Positions 26,897 to 34,730 of a stretch of DNA of 64,000 nucleotides are shown here, piece after piece. The stretch lies in NCBI RefSeq assembly GCF_003815715.1, contig NZ_CP033922.1:1749001-1813000 (forward strand), read 5' to 3'. Every line of letters begins with the position of its first letter. Position 1 is the first letter of the stretch. A program made the translations under genes and the position numbers. The stretch comes from Chryseobacterium sp. G0162. GTDB taxonomy: Bacteria; Bacteroidota; Bacteroidia; Flavobacteriales; Weeksellaceae. The notes under the pieces were generated by a model that searched no databases, was not told the DNA's origin, and saw only the letters and a program-made list of their open reading frames with translations.

Positions 26897-28405
26897 ATGA
26901 TTTTTGATAAACTAATTAACTACCTAAAACTTGATAAGCAGGAATTTATTTTCCAGTTTAACTCTCACCCCAACTATCCGTCCGCACTGGCGTTCAGTGA
27001 TACACTAAACTTTTTGGGAGTAAAAAATGATGCCTATCAACTTGACAAAGAATATTGGGACGAGCTTCCGGAAGAATTTATTGCCATTGTTGACAATTCC
27101 TTCTCACTGGTGAAAAAATCTGGAAGTAATTATTCTGTGTATTCCGAAAAAGCAAAAACACTAGATAAAGAAGAGCTTTACAAGAATTCTACAGATTTTG
27201 TTCTTCTGTTTGAAAAGACTGAAAATGCAGAAAATAAAGTAGCTTTCAATTTCAAACCTATTTTATATGCTGTATTTGCAGTGATTCTTATCTATTCATT
27301 TATATATCAAGGACCACTTGAAGCAATCTTTAATCTTCTTTCATTAGCCGGTGTTTATATTTCATTGGAATTATTTAATCAAAAATTTGGAAACACCTCC
27401 AGTGTAATTGGAAGTATTTGTGGAGCTGCTCCAGCTACTCAAACGGCTAATTCATGTGACAGAATTATTAAACAAGATAAAACCAGTATTTTAGGATTAA
27501 AGTTTTCAGACTTTTCGCTGATTTACTTTACCGGGCTTGCCATATTAGGATTATTTTTACCCGCTACAGCTTATATCGTAAAAGGATTTACTTTCGTCTC
27601 TATACTGGCAATAGGTTATTCTTTGTATATCCAGGCTTTTGTTGAAAAAACATTTTGTAGAGTTTGTCTGTTAATCATCTCTATCCTGGTAGGCCAATTA
27701 GTTATTAGTGCTTTCTTTTTCCAAAATCTTTCTTTTGGGATTGGTGCTCTTTTACTGACAGTTATTTTATGGGCAATCATCTTTTCAGCTGTAATGTATT
27801 CCAACACCCTTCTTGAACAGAAAGAGGAACTTCAAAAATCGAATGCTAAAAATCTTAGATTCAAAAGAAACTATGAGCTTTTCAAAAGCCAGCTATTAGA
27901 AAGAGACAAAATAGAATTTCAGGATACTGAAACATTTTCAGTGGGGAAAAAAGATGCAAGGCTTCGTATTTCCATTATTTCTAATCCTTATTGTGGTTTC
28001 TGTAAAGATGGTCATAAACTGGCAGAAAGTCTTTTAAAGAAATATCCGGATGATGTTTCTTTACAAATGAGATTCAATTATACCCCTGAAAGATCTAATG
28101 AAAAATACAATGCATTGATCTCAGATCTAACCCACATTTACAACAATAAGTCGGAAAAAGAATTCTTACATGCGGTTGAAGAATGGTTCGAAACAAGAGA
28201 TGAAAACAAAGTCAACATTTTATCTGGAGGAGTTGTTACATCAGAAAACCTGAATCCATTAGTTCAAATGTCCGTAGAAAACAGTAATGCAGGACTTAAC
28301 TTCACTCCTATTCTCGTGATTAACGGCTATCAGTTTCCGGAAAAATATGACAGAGAAGATATTCTGTTCTTTGTTGATGAATTAATAGAAGACGAAGAAA
28401 TTTAA
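26897..28405 (+). CDS. VKOR-family thiol oxidase fused to a DsbA-like thioredoxin domain
   Basis: A 502-aa membrane protein in three parts. Residues 1-110 resemble a C39-peptidase fold but contain no cysteine, so that part is not a working protease. Residues about 120-300 form the helical VKOR domain, with loop cysteines 175 and 187 and the CRVC redox motif at 254-257. Residues about 340-502 form a thioredoxin domain with CGFC at 366-369. It should oxidise cysteines to disulfides outside the cytoplasm, with quinone as electron acceptor. Its position beside two Cys-containing secreted peptides and their exporter suggests that it makes their disulfides. Confidence 0.9.
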   Translation: MIFDKLINYLKLDKQEFIFQFNSHPNYPSALAFSDTLNFLGVKNDAYQLDKEYWDELPEEFIAIVDNSFSLVKKSGSNYSVYSEKAKTLDKEELYKNSTDFVLLFEKTENAENKVAFNFKPILYAVFAVILIYSFIYQGPLEAIFNLLSLAGVYISLELFNQKFGNTSSVIGSICGAAPATQTANSCDRIIKQDKTSILGLKFSDFSLIYFTGLAILGLFLPATAYIVKGFTFVSILAIGYSLYIQAFVEKTFCRVCLLIISILVGQLVISAFFFQNLSFGIGALLLTVILWAIIFSAVMYSNTLLEQKEELQKSNAKNLRFKRNYELFKSQLLERDKIEFQDTETFSVGKKDARLRISIISNPYCGFCKDGHKLAESLLKKYPDDVSLQMRFNYTPERSNEKYNALISDLTHIYNNKSEKEFLHAVEEWFETRDENKVNILSGGVVTSENLNPLVQMSVENSNAGLNFTPILVINGYQFPEKYDREDILFFVDELIEDEEI

Positions 28406-28449
28406 TCATACCTCGTGATTCAAAATTCCCTATCTTAGGAAAAATAAAA

Positions 28450-28480
28450 GCGGTATCCGAAAAGCTATAAAGAGTAGGAA
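28450..28480 (+). promoter_or_regulatory. Shared 5' leader element, copy A
   Basis: GCGGTATCCGAAAAGC followed by TATAAAGAGTAGGAA, ending 18 nt before the first bacteriocin-like peptide. Close copies precede the second peptide (30959-30989) and the tail-collar gene (54035-54070). Its position in the 5' untranslated region suggests an RNA or DNA regulatory site of unknown kind. Confidence 0.5.
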
Positions 28481-28498
28481 AACCAAAAACTATTTATT

Positions 28499-28663
28499 AT
28501 GAAAAATCTAAAAAAACTTTCAAGAGAAGGCCTAAGAATCCTGAAAGGTGGTATTACTCAGGAATGTGCAAGAATTCAGTATGAAGCGAGCTATTGTGAA
28601 TCCAAAACCAATCCACCTAAGGAGGGAGCTATAAATGCATGTAACAAATGGTGCTATTACTAG
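28499..28663 (+). CDS. Bacteriocin-like peptide 1 with Gly-Gly leader
   Basis: A 54-aa peptide. The leader MKNLKKLSREGLRILKGG is the standard Chryseobacterium bacteriocin-like leader with a C39 double-glycine site at residues 17-18. The 36-aa core has four cysteines (positions 23, 33, 48 and 52), enough for two disulfides, and ends WCYY. The VKOR gene lies upstream and the C39 exporter downstream. Whether the peptide is toxic or signals is unknown. Confidence 0.85.
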   Translation: MKNLKKLSREGLRILKGGITQECARIQYEASYCESKTNPPKEGAINACNKWCYY

Positions 28664-28700
28664 TTCATCATTTCATTGAGTTATAATATTGAATAAAGTA

Positions 28701-28731
28701 AAAATGTCGTCAGAATATGACGACATTTTAT
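28701..28731 (+). terminator. Terminator or attenuator between peptide 1 and the exporter
   Basis: A perfect 12-bp stem (AAAATGTCGTCA / TGACGACATTTT) with a 5-base loop lies 37 nt after the peptide stop and 15 nt before the exporter start. Partial read-through would keep exporter expression below peptide expression. Confidence 0.75.
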
Positions 28732-28745
28732 AATGATTATTAGTT

Positions 28746-30938
28746 TTGAAGAAATTTCCTTTTTATAAACAACCAGACACTAAAGACTGTGGACCTACAT
28801 GTCTTAGAATTGTAAGTAAATATTACGGTAAAAGTATATCCCTGCAACAAATCCGGGCCCTTTCTGAAACTACCCGTGAAGGAAGCAGCCTTCTAGGATT
28901 GAGTGATGCAGCAGAGAATCTTGGATTCCGTTCATTAGGAGTTCAGGTCGACTTTAAAACCCTCGTAGAAGAAGTTCCGCTTCCATGTGTTGTACACTGG
29001 AACAAAAACCACTTTGTAGTTGTTTATAAGGTTGATAAAAATAATAAGATATACATCTCTGATCCCAGCTACGGACTCATTACCTACAATCAGGAGGAAT
29101 TCATCAAATCCTGGATCGGAGAAAATGCCAACGAAAATACTGAGGAAGGAATAGCCCTTATTCTGGAAACAACACCGGCATTCTTTCAAACCGAATTTGA
29201 CAATGAAGAAAGTAAAGCCAGTTTTTCATTCCTTTCCAAATATCTCTTTAAATACAAGTCACTTGTTCTTCAACTGGCTGTAGGACTTCTTGCAGGAAGT
29301 TTATTATCTCTGGTTTTCCCGTTTCTTACCCAGAGTATTGTAGATGTCGGGATACAGAATCAGGATATTAACTTTATCTATCTTGTCCTGCTTGCGCAGA
29401 TTATGCTATTCTTTGGAAGAATGGGTATTGAGACGATCAGAAGCTGGATTCTTCTCCATCTTTCTGCCAGAATTAATATTTCGATTATTTCCGATTTCTT
29501 TATCAAACTTATGAAGCTCCCTATCAGCTTTTTTGATACCAGAATGACCGGAGATATCATGCAAAGAATCAATGACCACCACAGAATAGAACAACTCCTT
29601 ACCAGCTCTTCATTAAATACCCTGTTTTCATTGGTCAACCTGATTATCTTCAGTATTGTCCTTTTACTTTACGATTACAGACTATTCATTGTTTATCTTG
29701 TAGGTGCCGTAGCATATATCGGATGGATCAGTTTCTTCCTGAAAAAGAGAAAAGAACTTGATTACAAAAGATTTTCCCAGGTTTCTCAGGAACAAAGTAA
29801 GGTCATTGAGCTTATCAACGGAATGCAGGAAATAAAAATGCATAATGCTGAAAAGCAAAAAAGATGGGATTGGGAATTCCTTCAGGTAAAACTATTTAAA
29901 ATCAGAATAAAATCATTGTCTTTAGAGCAATGGCAATCTGTAGGAGGAAACTTCATTAATCAGATGAAAGATATTCTGGTAAGCTTCCTCTCTGCAAAAT
30001 TAGTATTGAGCGGAAACTTAACCTTAGGGATGATGCTTTCTGTACAATATATCATTGGACAGTTGAACAGCCCGCTTCTCCAGCTTATTGATTTTATTAA
30101 ACAAACGCAGGATGCTAAGATCTCCCTTGAAAGATTAGGGGAAATTCACGATAAAGAAGATGAAGAAAGTAAGGATGAGCAATATGCTATGGAAATTCCT
30201 CAAAGGGATATAGAGATTTCCGATATGTCATTCAGATACATCGGATCTGATGTCCCGGTTTTTGAAAACCTGAGCCTTACTATTCCCTATCAGAAAACGA
30301 CAGCAATTGTTGGAGCCAGTGGAAGTGGAAAAACTACCCTATTGAAGCTTCTGATGAAGTTTTATGAGCCAGACCAAGGAGATATTAAAATCGGGAATAC
30401 CGCCCTTAAGAATATTTCACCACGATTCTGGAGAGATCATTGCGGAGTTGTAATGCAGGAAGGATATGTATTTAATGATACGATTGCCAATAACATCGCT
30501 GTTGGTGAAGATCATATCGACAAAAAGAAATTAAGACGTGCAGTAGAAATAGCCAATATCAAAGAGTTTGTTGAAGGATTACCACTTAGTTATAATACAA
30601 AGATCGGAAATGAAGGTGTTGGAGTAAGTGGAGGACAGAAGCAAAGACTTTTCATTGCAAGGGCCGTTTATAAATCCCCTGAATACATTTTATTTGATGA
30701 AGCTACTTCCGCATTGGATGCCAATAATGAGAAGATTATTATGGAAAACCTTGAACAGTTCTTTAAAGGCAAGACAGCAGTAGTGATTGCCCACAGACTT
30801 TCTACTGTAAAACATGCCGATAAGATTATTGTACTGGACAGAGGAAAAGTTGTAGAAGAAGGCAGCCATGCTGAATTGGTAGATCTACGCGGTGAATATT
30901 ACCGATTGGTAAGAAATCAGCTTGAATTAGGAAATTAA
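28746..30938 (+). CDS. C39-peptidase-containing ABC exporter
   Basis: A 730-aa bacteriocin/peptide exporter that removes double-glycine leaders while exporting the core. The N-terminal C39 peptidase has Cys15 in DCGPTC, His89 in NHFVV and Asp106 in SDPSYG. About six membrane helices span 165-450. The ATPase has Walker A GASGSGKT (523-530), the signature VSGGQ (627-631) and Walker B YILFDE. The start is TTG at 28746, chosen because it gives the normal short lead-in before the catalytic Cys. The two flanking peptides are its obvious substrates; the two other RiPP precursors in the region have compatible leader ends. Confidence 0.95.
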   Translation: MKKFPFYKQPDTKDCGPTCLRIVSKYYGKSISLQQIRALSETTREGSSLLGLSDAAENLGFRSLGVQVDFKTLVEEVPLPCVVHWNKNHFVVVYKVDKNNKIYISDPSYGLITYNQEEFIKSWIGENANENTEEGIALILETTPAFFQTEFDNEESKASFSFLSKYLFKYKSLVLQLAVGLLAGSLLSLVFPFLTQSIVDVGIQNQDINFIYLVLLAQIMLFFGRMGIETIRSWILLHLSARINISIISDFFIKLMKLPISFFDTRMTGDIMQRINDHHRIEQLLTSSSLNTLFSLVNLIIFSIVLLLYDYRLFIVYLVGAVAYIGWISFFLKKRKELDYKRFSQVSQEQSKVIELINGMQEIKMHNAEKQKRWDWEFLQVKLFKIRIKSLSLEQWQSVGGNFINQMKDILVSFLSAKLVLSGNLTLGMMLSVQYIIGQLNSPLLQLIDFIKQTQDAKISLERLGEIHDKEDEESKDEQYAMEIPQRDIEISDMSFRYIGSDVPVFENLSLTIPYQKTTAIVGASGSGKTTLLKLLMKFYEPDQGDIKIGNTALKNISPRFWRDHCGVVMQEGYVFNDTIANNIAVGEDHIDKKKLRRAVEIANIKEFVEGLPLSYNTKIGNEGVGVSGGQKQRLFIARAVYKSPEYILFDEATSALDANNEKIIMENLEQFFKGKTAVVIAHRLSTVKHADKIIVLDRGKVVEEGSHAELVDLRGEYYRLVRNQLELGN

Positions 30939-30958
30939 CCAAAGAGAATCAACATACA

Positions 30959-30989
30959 GCGGAATCCGAAAAGCTTATAGAGTAGGAAA
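30959..30989 (+). promoter_or_regulatory. Shared 5' leader element, copy B
   Basis: GCGGAATCCGAAAAGC followed by TTATAGAGTAGGAAA, ending 19 nt before peptide 2. It differs from copy A by one substitution in the first 16 bases and by small gaps afterwards. Confidence 0.5.
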
Positions 30990-31008
30990 TTATAAACATC
31001 TATTAATT

Positions 31009-31203
31009 ATGAAAAATCTAAAAAAACTTTCCAGAAAAGATTTAGTTTTTGTCAGTGGAGGTGTAGTAATTCCGGATGATAATTGTTGCGGATCATGGTG
31101 TCTGGGTAGCTGGATGCCATGTCGTATGCATCATATTGCATGTCCACCAGACGCAGATACTTCACCACCATCATGGTATGACGGGACTTGCCCACGTATT
31201 TAA
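31009..31203 (+). CDS. Bacteriocin-like peptide 2 with Gly-Gly leader
   Basis: A 64-aa peptide with leader MKNLKKLSRKDLVFVSGG (cleavage after residue 18). The 46-aa core has six cysteines, including an adjacent Cys-Cys pair, and is rich in Pro, Trp and His. Its leader and the preceding DNA are near-identical to those of peptide 1 while the cores are unrelated, which suggests leader/UTR duplication with core replacement. It lies 70 nt after the exporter and 46 nt before the HlyD gene. Confidence 0.85.
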   Translation: MKNLKKLSRKDLVFVSGGVVIPDDNCCGSWCLGSWMPCRMHHIACPPDADTSPPSWYDGTCPRI

Positions 31204-31209
31204 ATTATA

Positions 31210-31237
31210 TTCCCCCTGAAATATTGGGGGAAATTTT
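31210..31237 (+). terminator. Hairpin between peptide 2 and the HlyD gene
   Basis: TTCCCCC and GGGGGAA arms enclose a 9-base loop and are followed by ATTTTA. It starts directly after the peptide 2 stop. The short T-tract suggests partial termination. Confidence 0.6.
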
Positions 31238-31249
31238 ACCTCAGAAACA

Positions 31250-32548
31250 ATGAAAGAAGACGTTTTAGACAATATTGAACTCCGCTCAGAAAGTGTACAG
31301 GATATCCTTACCCAGCCGCCTAATTGGATGATCCGTTGGGGAAACACGCTTATATTCATAATTATTCTGCTCATTTTTATAATGAGTTACATTATAAAAT
31401 ATCCGGAATTTGTACCGGCCCCCATTATCGTAACTTCTCAAAATCCTCCGGAAAAATTAGAAGCGAGGATCAATTCAAAGATTGAGAAAATATTCATTAA
31501 AGACCATCAGGAAGTAAAGAAAAATGACGTACTGATGGTAATGCTGTCTGCCGCCAATTATAAAGATGTAATAGCATTAAAAAAATTGGTAGACTCTACG
31601 TCTCCTAATCAGCTTAGCTCCTTTCCTATCGCCCAGACTTCAAGATATAAACTGGGTGAACTGCAGGGAGAATACAACAGCTTTGCAAAAGCTTTTCAGG
31701 ACGAAGAACTTTTTACAAGACTACAGCCTTATGCTCCGGAAAATTTGGCTACCAATCTAAGTCTTTCCGAGTCTAGAGCAAGGATTTCTACTTTAAAACA
31801 ACAGAAAAGTCTGGAATCAGCCAAATACGATCTTACCAGAAAGAATTTTCAGCGGTCTCAGGAGCTGTTCAATCAGGGAGTAATCTCTGCCATGGAACTT
31901 GAGAGTGAAAAAATCAAATATCTTCAGGCTCAACAGAACCTTGAAAATATCAATATTTCTATTTCACAGGCTGAAGAAGGGATTTCCAACCTTAATAAAA
32001 CCAAAAGCGGAACAGTAATTAATACAGAAAAAGATAAAATCAATTATTCTTCACAAACCTTACAGCTTTTTGAACAATTAAGAAAAGCGCTAAAACTTTG
32101 GGAACAAAATTATCTTGTTATTTCATCTACAGATGGTGTAGCCAGCTTCCAGCAGTTTTTCGGTGAAAATCAGTTCGTAAAAGCAGGAGAAGCTATTGTA
32201 TCTATCCTTCCTAAGAATAAAGAGAAATTAGTAGGTAGAATGTCTGTTCCTACGGCAAACTCCGGAAAGATTCACCCAGGAGAGAAAGTATTAATCAAAT
32301 TGGATAACTACCGCTTCCAGGAATATGGGATTGTAGAAGGAAAAGTTCAGAATATATCCCTGATTCCTGATGATAAAGGAAATTATTATGTAGATGTGAT
32401 TTTACCAAAAGGATTAAAAACAAGCTATAATAAAAATCTGAAATTTGATAAAGAACTTAGAGGAAGTGCAGAAATTGTAACTGAAGATCTGAGACTTATT
32501 GAAAGATTTTTCTATCAAATCAGAAAGCTATTAGGATATCAAGCCTGA
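31250..32548 (+). CDS. HlyD-family periplasmic adaptor of the peptide exporter
   Basis: A 432-aa membrane fusion protein. A membrane helix near residues 30-50 is followed by a short lipoyl-like segment, a long coiled-coil hairpin (about 120-260, with many Gln/Glu/Lys heptads), a second barrel half and a beta-barrel domain. It should link the inner-membrane ABC exporter to an outer-membrane TolC-type channel. No TolC homologue is in this window, so the channel must be encoded elsewhere. It closes the peptide-export gene set and is followed by a terminator. Confidence 0.92.
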   Translation: MKEDVLDNIELRSESVQDILTQPPNWMIRWGNTLIFIIILLIFIMSYIIKYPEFVPAPIIVTSQNPPEKLEARINSKIEKIFIKDHQEVKKNDVLMVMLSAANYKDVIALKKLVDSTSPNQLSSFPIAQTSRYKLGELQGEYNSFAKAFQDEELFTRLQPYAPENLATNLSLSESRARISTLKQQKSLESAKYDLTRKNFQRSQELFNQGVISAMELESEKIKYLQAQQNLENINISISQAEEGISNLNKTKSGTVINTEKDKINYSSQTLQLFEQLRKALKLWEQNYLVISSTDGVASFQQFFGENQFVKAGEAIVSILPKNKEKLVGRMSVPTANSGKIHPGEKVLIKLDNYRFQEYGIVEGKVQNISLIPDDKGNYYVDVILPKGLKTSYNKNLKFDKELRGSAEIVTEDLRLIERFFYQIRKLLGYQA

Positions 32549-32574
32549 TAAAAGCTTTTCAACAAATAAAACAT

Positions 32575-32605
32575 GCCGTTTCTCAAATTATGGAAACGGC
32601 TTTTT
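32575..32605 (+). terminator. Terminator of the peptide-export operon
   Basis: GCCGTTTC and GAAACGGC arms around a short loop are followed by TTTTT, 26 nt after the HlyD stop. Confidence 0.88.
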
Positions 32606-33005
32606 CATGCCCATTTTTAGCTTATTAATTCAATTATGATATTTACCCGTCAAAAAGAAAATAAGAGGAAAAATGCAACAATAATAAGGGTTTACCGAAG
32701 TATTTATGATCTTAACTGAAGTTCTTAGTATTTCAAAAACAAAAAAACATCCTATTATACTACAAAAGCAGAAAGTATCAGGCAATTAAAAATGAATATG
32801 AAAATTTTAATAATAATTATACGTAAAGATCAAAGTAAAATCAGCTGTATGCTTTTTACCAAACTTATGGGTATGATATCCTGTTGATCTACATAATTTG
32901 GTTTTTAAGAATTAAAATAACCAGTTTATAATGTCTAAGCCGGAAAGAATTACCGTAATGCAAAAAACTATTCTGGAAAAATAAAGTATACTGTATAAAA
33001 ATGAA
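32606..33005. other. Gene-poor 400-bp stretch
   Basis: Only very short plus-strand frames (17-31 codons) are present, with no convincing ribosome binding site or protein features. It may be decayed coding sequence or plain spacer; I see no repeat or known RNA in it. Confidence 0.4.
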
Positions 33006-33037
33006 AACCGCAACCATTAATTAATGATTGCGGTTTT
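33006..33037 (-). terminator. Hairpin terminator after tRNA-Met
   Basis: AACCGCAACCATTAA pairs with TTAATGATTGCGGTT (one wobble pair). On the minus strand it follows the tRNA 3' end by a few bases and is followed by TTTTC. On the plus strand it is followed by TTTTTG, so it may work both ways. Confidence 0.7.
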
Positions 33038-33039
33038 TG

Positions 33040-33113
33040 TAGCGAAGACGGGAATTGAACCCGTGACCTCAGGGTTATGAATCCTGCGCTCTAACCAACT
33101 GAGCTACCTCGCC
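33040..33113 (-). tRNA. tRNA-Met (anticodon CAT)
   Basis: A 74-nt cloverleaf reads on the minus strand. The acceptor stem GGCGAGG pairs with CTTCGCT (two wobble pairs), the D-arm is GCTC...GAGC, the anticodon loop TTCATAA carries CAT, and the T-arm is ACGGG TTCAATT CCCGT, with discriminator A. CCA is not encoded. The acceptor and D-arm lack initiator features, so this is probably the elongator; a tRNA-Ile2 with modified CAT cannot be fully excluded. Confidence 0.95.
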
Positions 33114-33157
33114 GTTTTGGTGGTGCAAATATAGAAAAATATTCTTTACCTCCAAAA

Positions 33158-34450
33158 TTATTTTAGCATAAAATATTCTAAAACATTCCCAACATGATCT
33201 GGTTTATTGATTATCTTGTTGTTAGCATCTAAAATAAAATATGTCGGAGTTGCATGAACATTGTACATATCTACATAACTACTGTTCCATCCTCTCAATT
33301 CCGAATCATTGATCCATGGAAAAGCAGCGATCTTTTTGGAATATGAATTTTTGTCCACGTCTAAAGACAGAGCAATAACCTGAATATTTTTTGCTTTTAA
33401 ATCATTATACTTTTCCAATAGTTTTGGAAGTTCGGTTTCACAGTGTGAACATGTAGATGACCAGAATACAATGACCTTCTTATCGGCCTTTACATCGTGA
33501 ATTGATTTTGCAGTCGTATTAGTTGCCGATTGGAACTTATAATTAGGAAATACGGCTCCCATTTCTACATTCGCATTGGATTTTAACGTAGAAGCCAACC
33601 TATCATTAATAGTACATTTAAGGTTTTTAGCTAAGCCAAGATATTTATTCTTAAACTCATCCATCTGATAAACATCAAAAATATCGATAAGTTCTGATAA
33701 TACAGTCTGCCCTCTTGGAGTTTCTACCTTTAAACGGTCTAAAAGCTTATCTACAGAGCCCGCAACATTAGTATTTCCTCCGGAGTTCAAATAAGATACT
33801 AATATAGGTCTCAATAGCGATGAGCTTTCAAGCATATCATTAGACTTATCCAGGAAATTGATAATTTCTTCCTGATCAACCTTTTTATTACCCTCTGATG
33901 AGTTTCCAATGAACTTGCTATAATTGGTATTGTAATACGTTATAAACGGATGTTTGGCAGCATCTATGGAAGAAGATGTACCCGCAAGCCTGTCAATCTC
34001 TGTTTTCAGCGCTTTTCCAAAATCTGTATTATCTTTATAATACTCTTTAATCTGAGTTAAAGCAGGAAGAATAAGTTCTTTCTTTTGAGAGCCTTCCTGT
34101 TGTTTGCTCATTAGCTCATTAGCCTCGTCAAGATAAGTAACATCCTTCACCTTATTGTTCTGAATGTCTAGTTTGATATTTACATTCTTGTTTTCAGAAA
34201 TGAAACTTACGGTATTGTTTGTTGTAGGGAAGTAAATCTTCATCATCCCCATATAATTATTTGGATATTTAAACGTCCATGTATTGTTCTTGCTTTGTTC
34301 TTTGGTAACAATGATATCTTTTGAACCGTTTAGTGTATATAGAATAGCATCCTGATCTTTAAAATCTGCCGGTGTCTGAATTGTAACTGTAAACTGAGCC
34401 TGCAATGCAAATGCAGCTAAAACCGCAGATAGTGTATAAATCTTTTTCAT
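33158..34450 (-). CDS. TlpA-like secreted thioredoxin-fold protein
   Basis: A 430-aa exported protein. It has a signal peptide (residues 1-19), a beta-rich N-terminal region resembling DUF4369, a helical middle, and a C-terminal thioredoxin domain with the redox motif CSHC at 334-337 and a cis-Pro in HATPTYF. Bacteroidota TlpA/ResA-like proteins of this form are thought to reduce or exchange disulfides of exported proteins. It lies downstream of the T9SS protein and the small Gly-rich protein, but a terminator stands between, so it may have its own promoter. Confidence 0.85.
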   Translation of the reverse strand: MKKIYTLSAVLAAFALQAQFTVTIQTPADFKDQDAILYTLNGSKDIIVTKEQSKNNTWTFKYPNNYMGMMKIYFPTTNNTVSFISENKNVNIKLDIQNNKVKDVTYLDEANELMSKQQEGSQKKELILPALTQIKEYYKDNTDFGKALKTEIDRLAGTSSSIDAAKHPFITYYNTNYSKFIGNSSEGNKKVDQEEIINFLDKSNDMLESSSLLRPILVSYLNSGGNTNVAGSVDKLLDRLKVETPRGQTVLSELIDIFDVYQMDEFKNKYLGLAKNLKCTINDRLASTLKSNANVEMGAVFPNYKFQSATNTTAKSIHDVKADKKVIVFWSSTCSHCETELPKLLEKYNDLKAKNIQVIALSLDVDKNSYSKKIAAFPWINDSELRGWNSSYVDMYNVHATPTYFILDANNKIINKPDHVGNVLEYFMLK

Positions 34451-34461
34451 AGAGTAAAAAT

Positions 34462-34492
34462 AAAAAAAACTCTCTGATTAATCAGAGAGTTT
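34462..34492 (-). terminator. Terminator between the Gly-rich protein and the TlpA gene
   Basis: AACTCTCTGATTAATCAGAGAGTT is a perfect 24-bp inverted repeat, followed on the minus strand by a run of T. It ends the transcript of the T9SS protein and Gly-rich protein. Confidence 0.85.
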
Positions 34493-34512
34493 AATATTAT
34501 TTTAATAAAATT

Positions 34513-34725
34513 TTATACTTTAACGTTCTTGTACTTTTTTGTAAAGTAAACAATCAGAGCGACTGCTACAATACCCAATACGTATACATACATATCAATG
34601 GGTGAAGATGGGGCACCTGTACCATTACCACCACCACCTCCTCCTCCAGGAATTGGCGGAGCAGCTTGCACTAATGCTAATGCAAAAAGAAAAAATGCGG
34701 ATACTAGCTTATTAATAGTTTTCAT
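34513..34725 (-). CDS. Short Gly-rich membrane protein with PID-type C-terminal tail
   Basis: A 70-aa protein made of a signal peptide (to AQAA, about residue 21), a Pro/Gly-rich linker, a SPID motif, one hydrophobic helix (about 46-62) and a basic tail KKYKNVKV. This tripartite ending resembles the PID-CTERM short sorting signal described in Bacteroidota and recalls PEP-CTERM/sortase-like signals. It lies 5 nt after the T9SS protein gene in the same operon. The role is unknown; the sorting-signal reading is inference. Confidence 0.7.
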   Translation of the reverse strand: MKTINKLVSAFFLFALALVQAAPPIPGGGGGGGNGTGAPSSPIDMYVYVLGIVAVALIVYFTKKYKNVKV

Positions 34726-34730
34726 ATTAT

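Noticed and set aside
28746..32548. ABC exporter plus HlyD as a classical type I toxin secretion system
   Set aside because: The C39 peptidase domain and flanking Gly-Gly peptides point to small-peptide export; no RTX-type substrate is present.
32606..33005. Possible further short precursor genes after the HlyD gene
   Set aside because: The frames of 17-31 codons lack leader patterns, Gly-Gly sites and ribosome binding sites.
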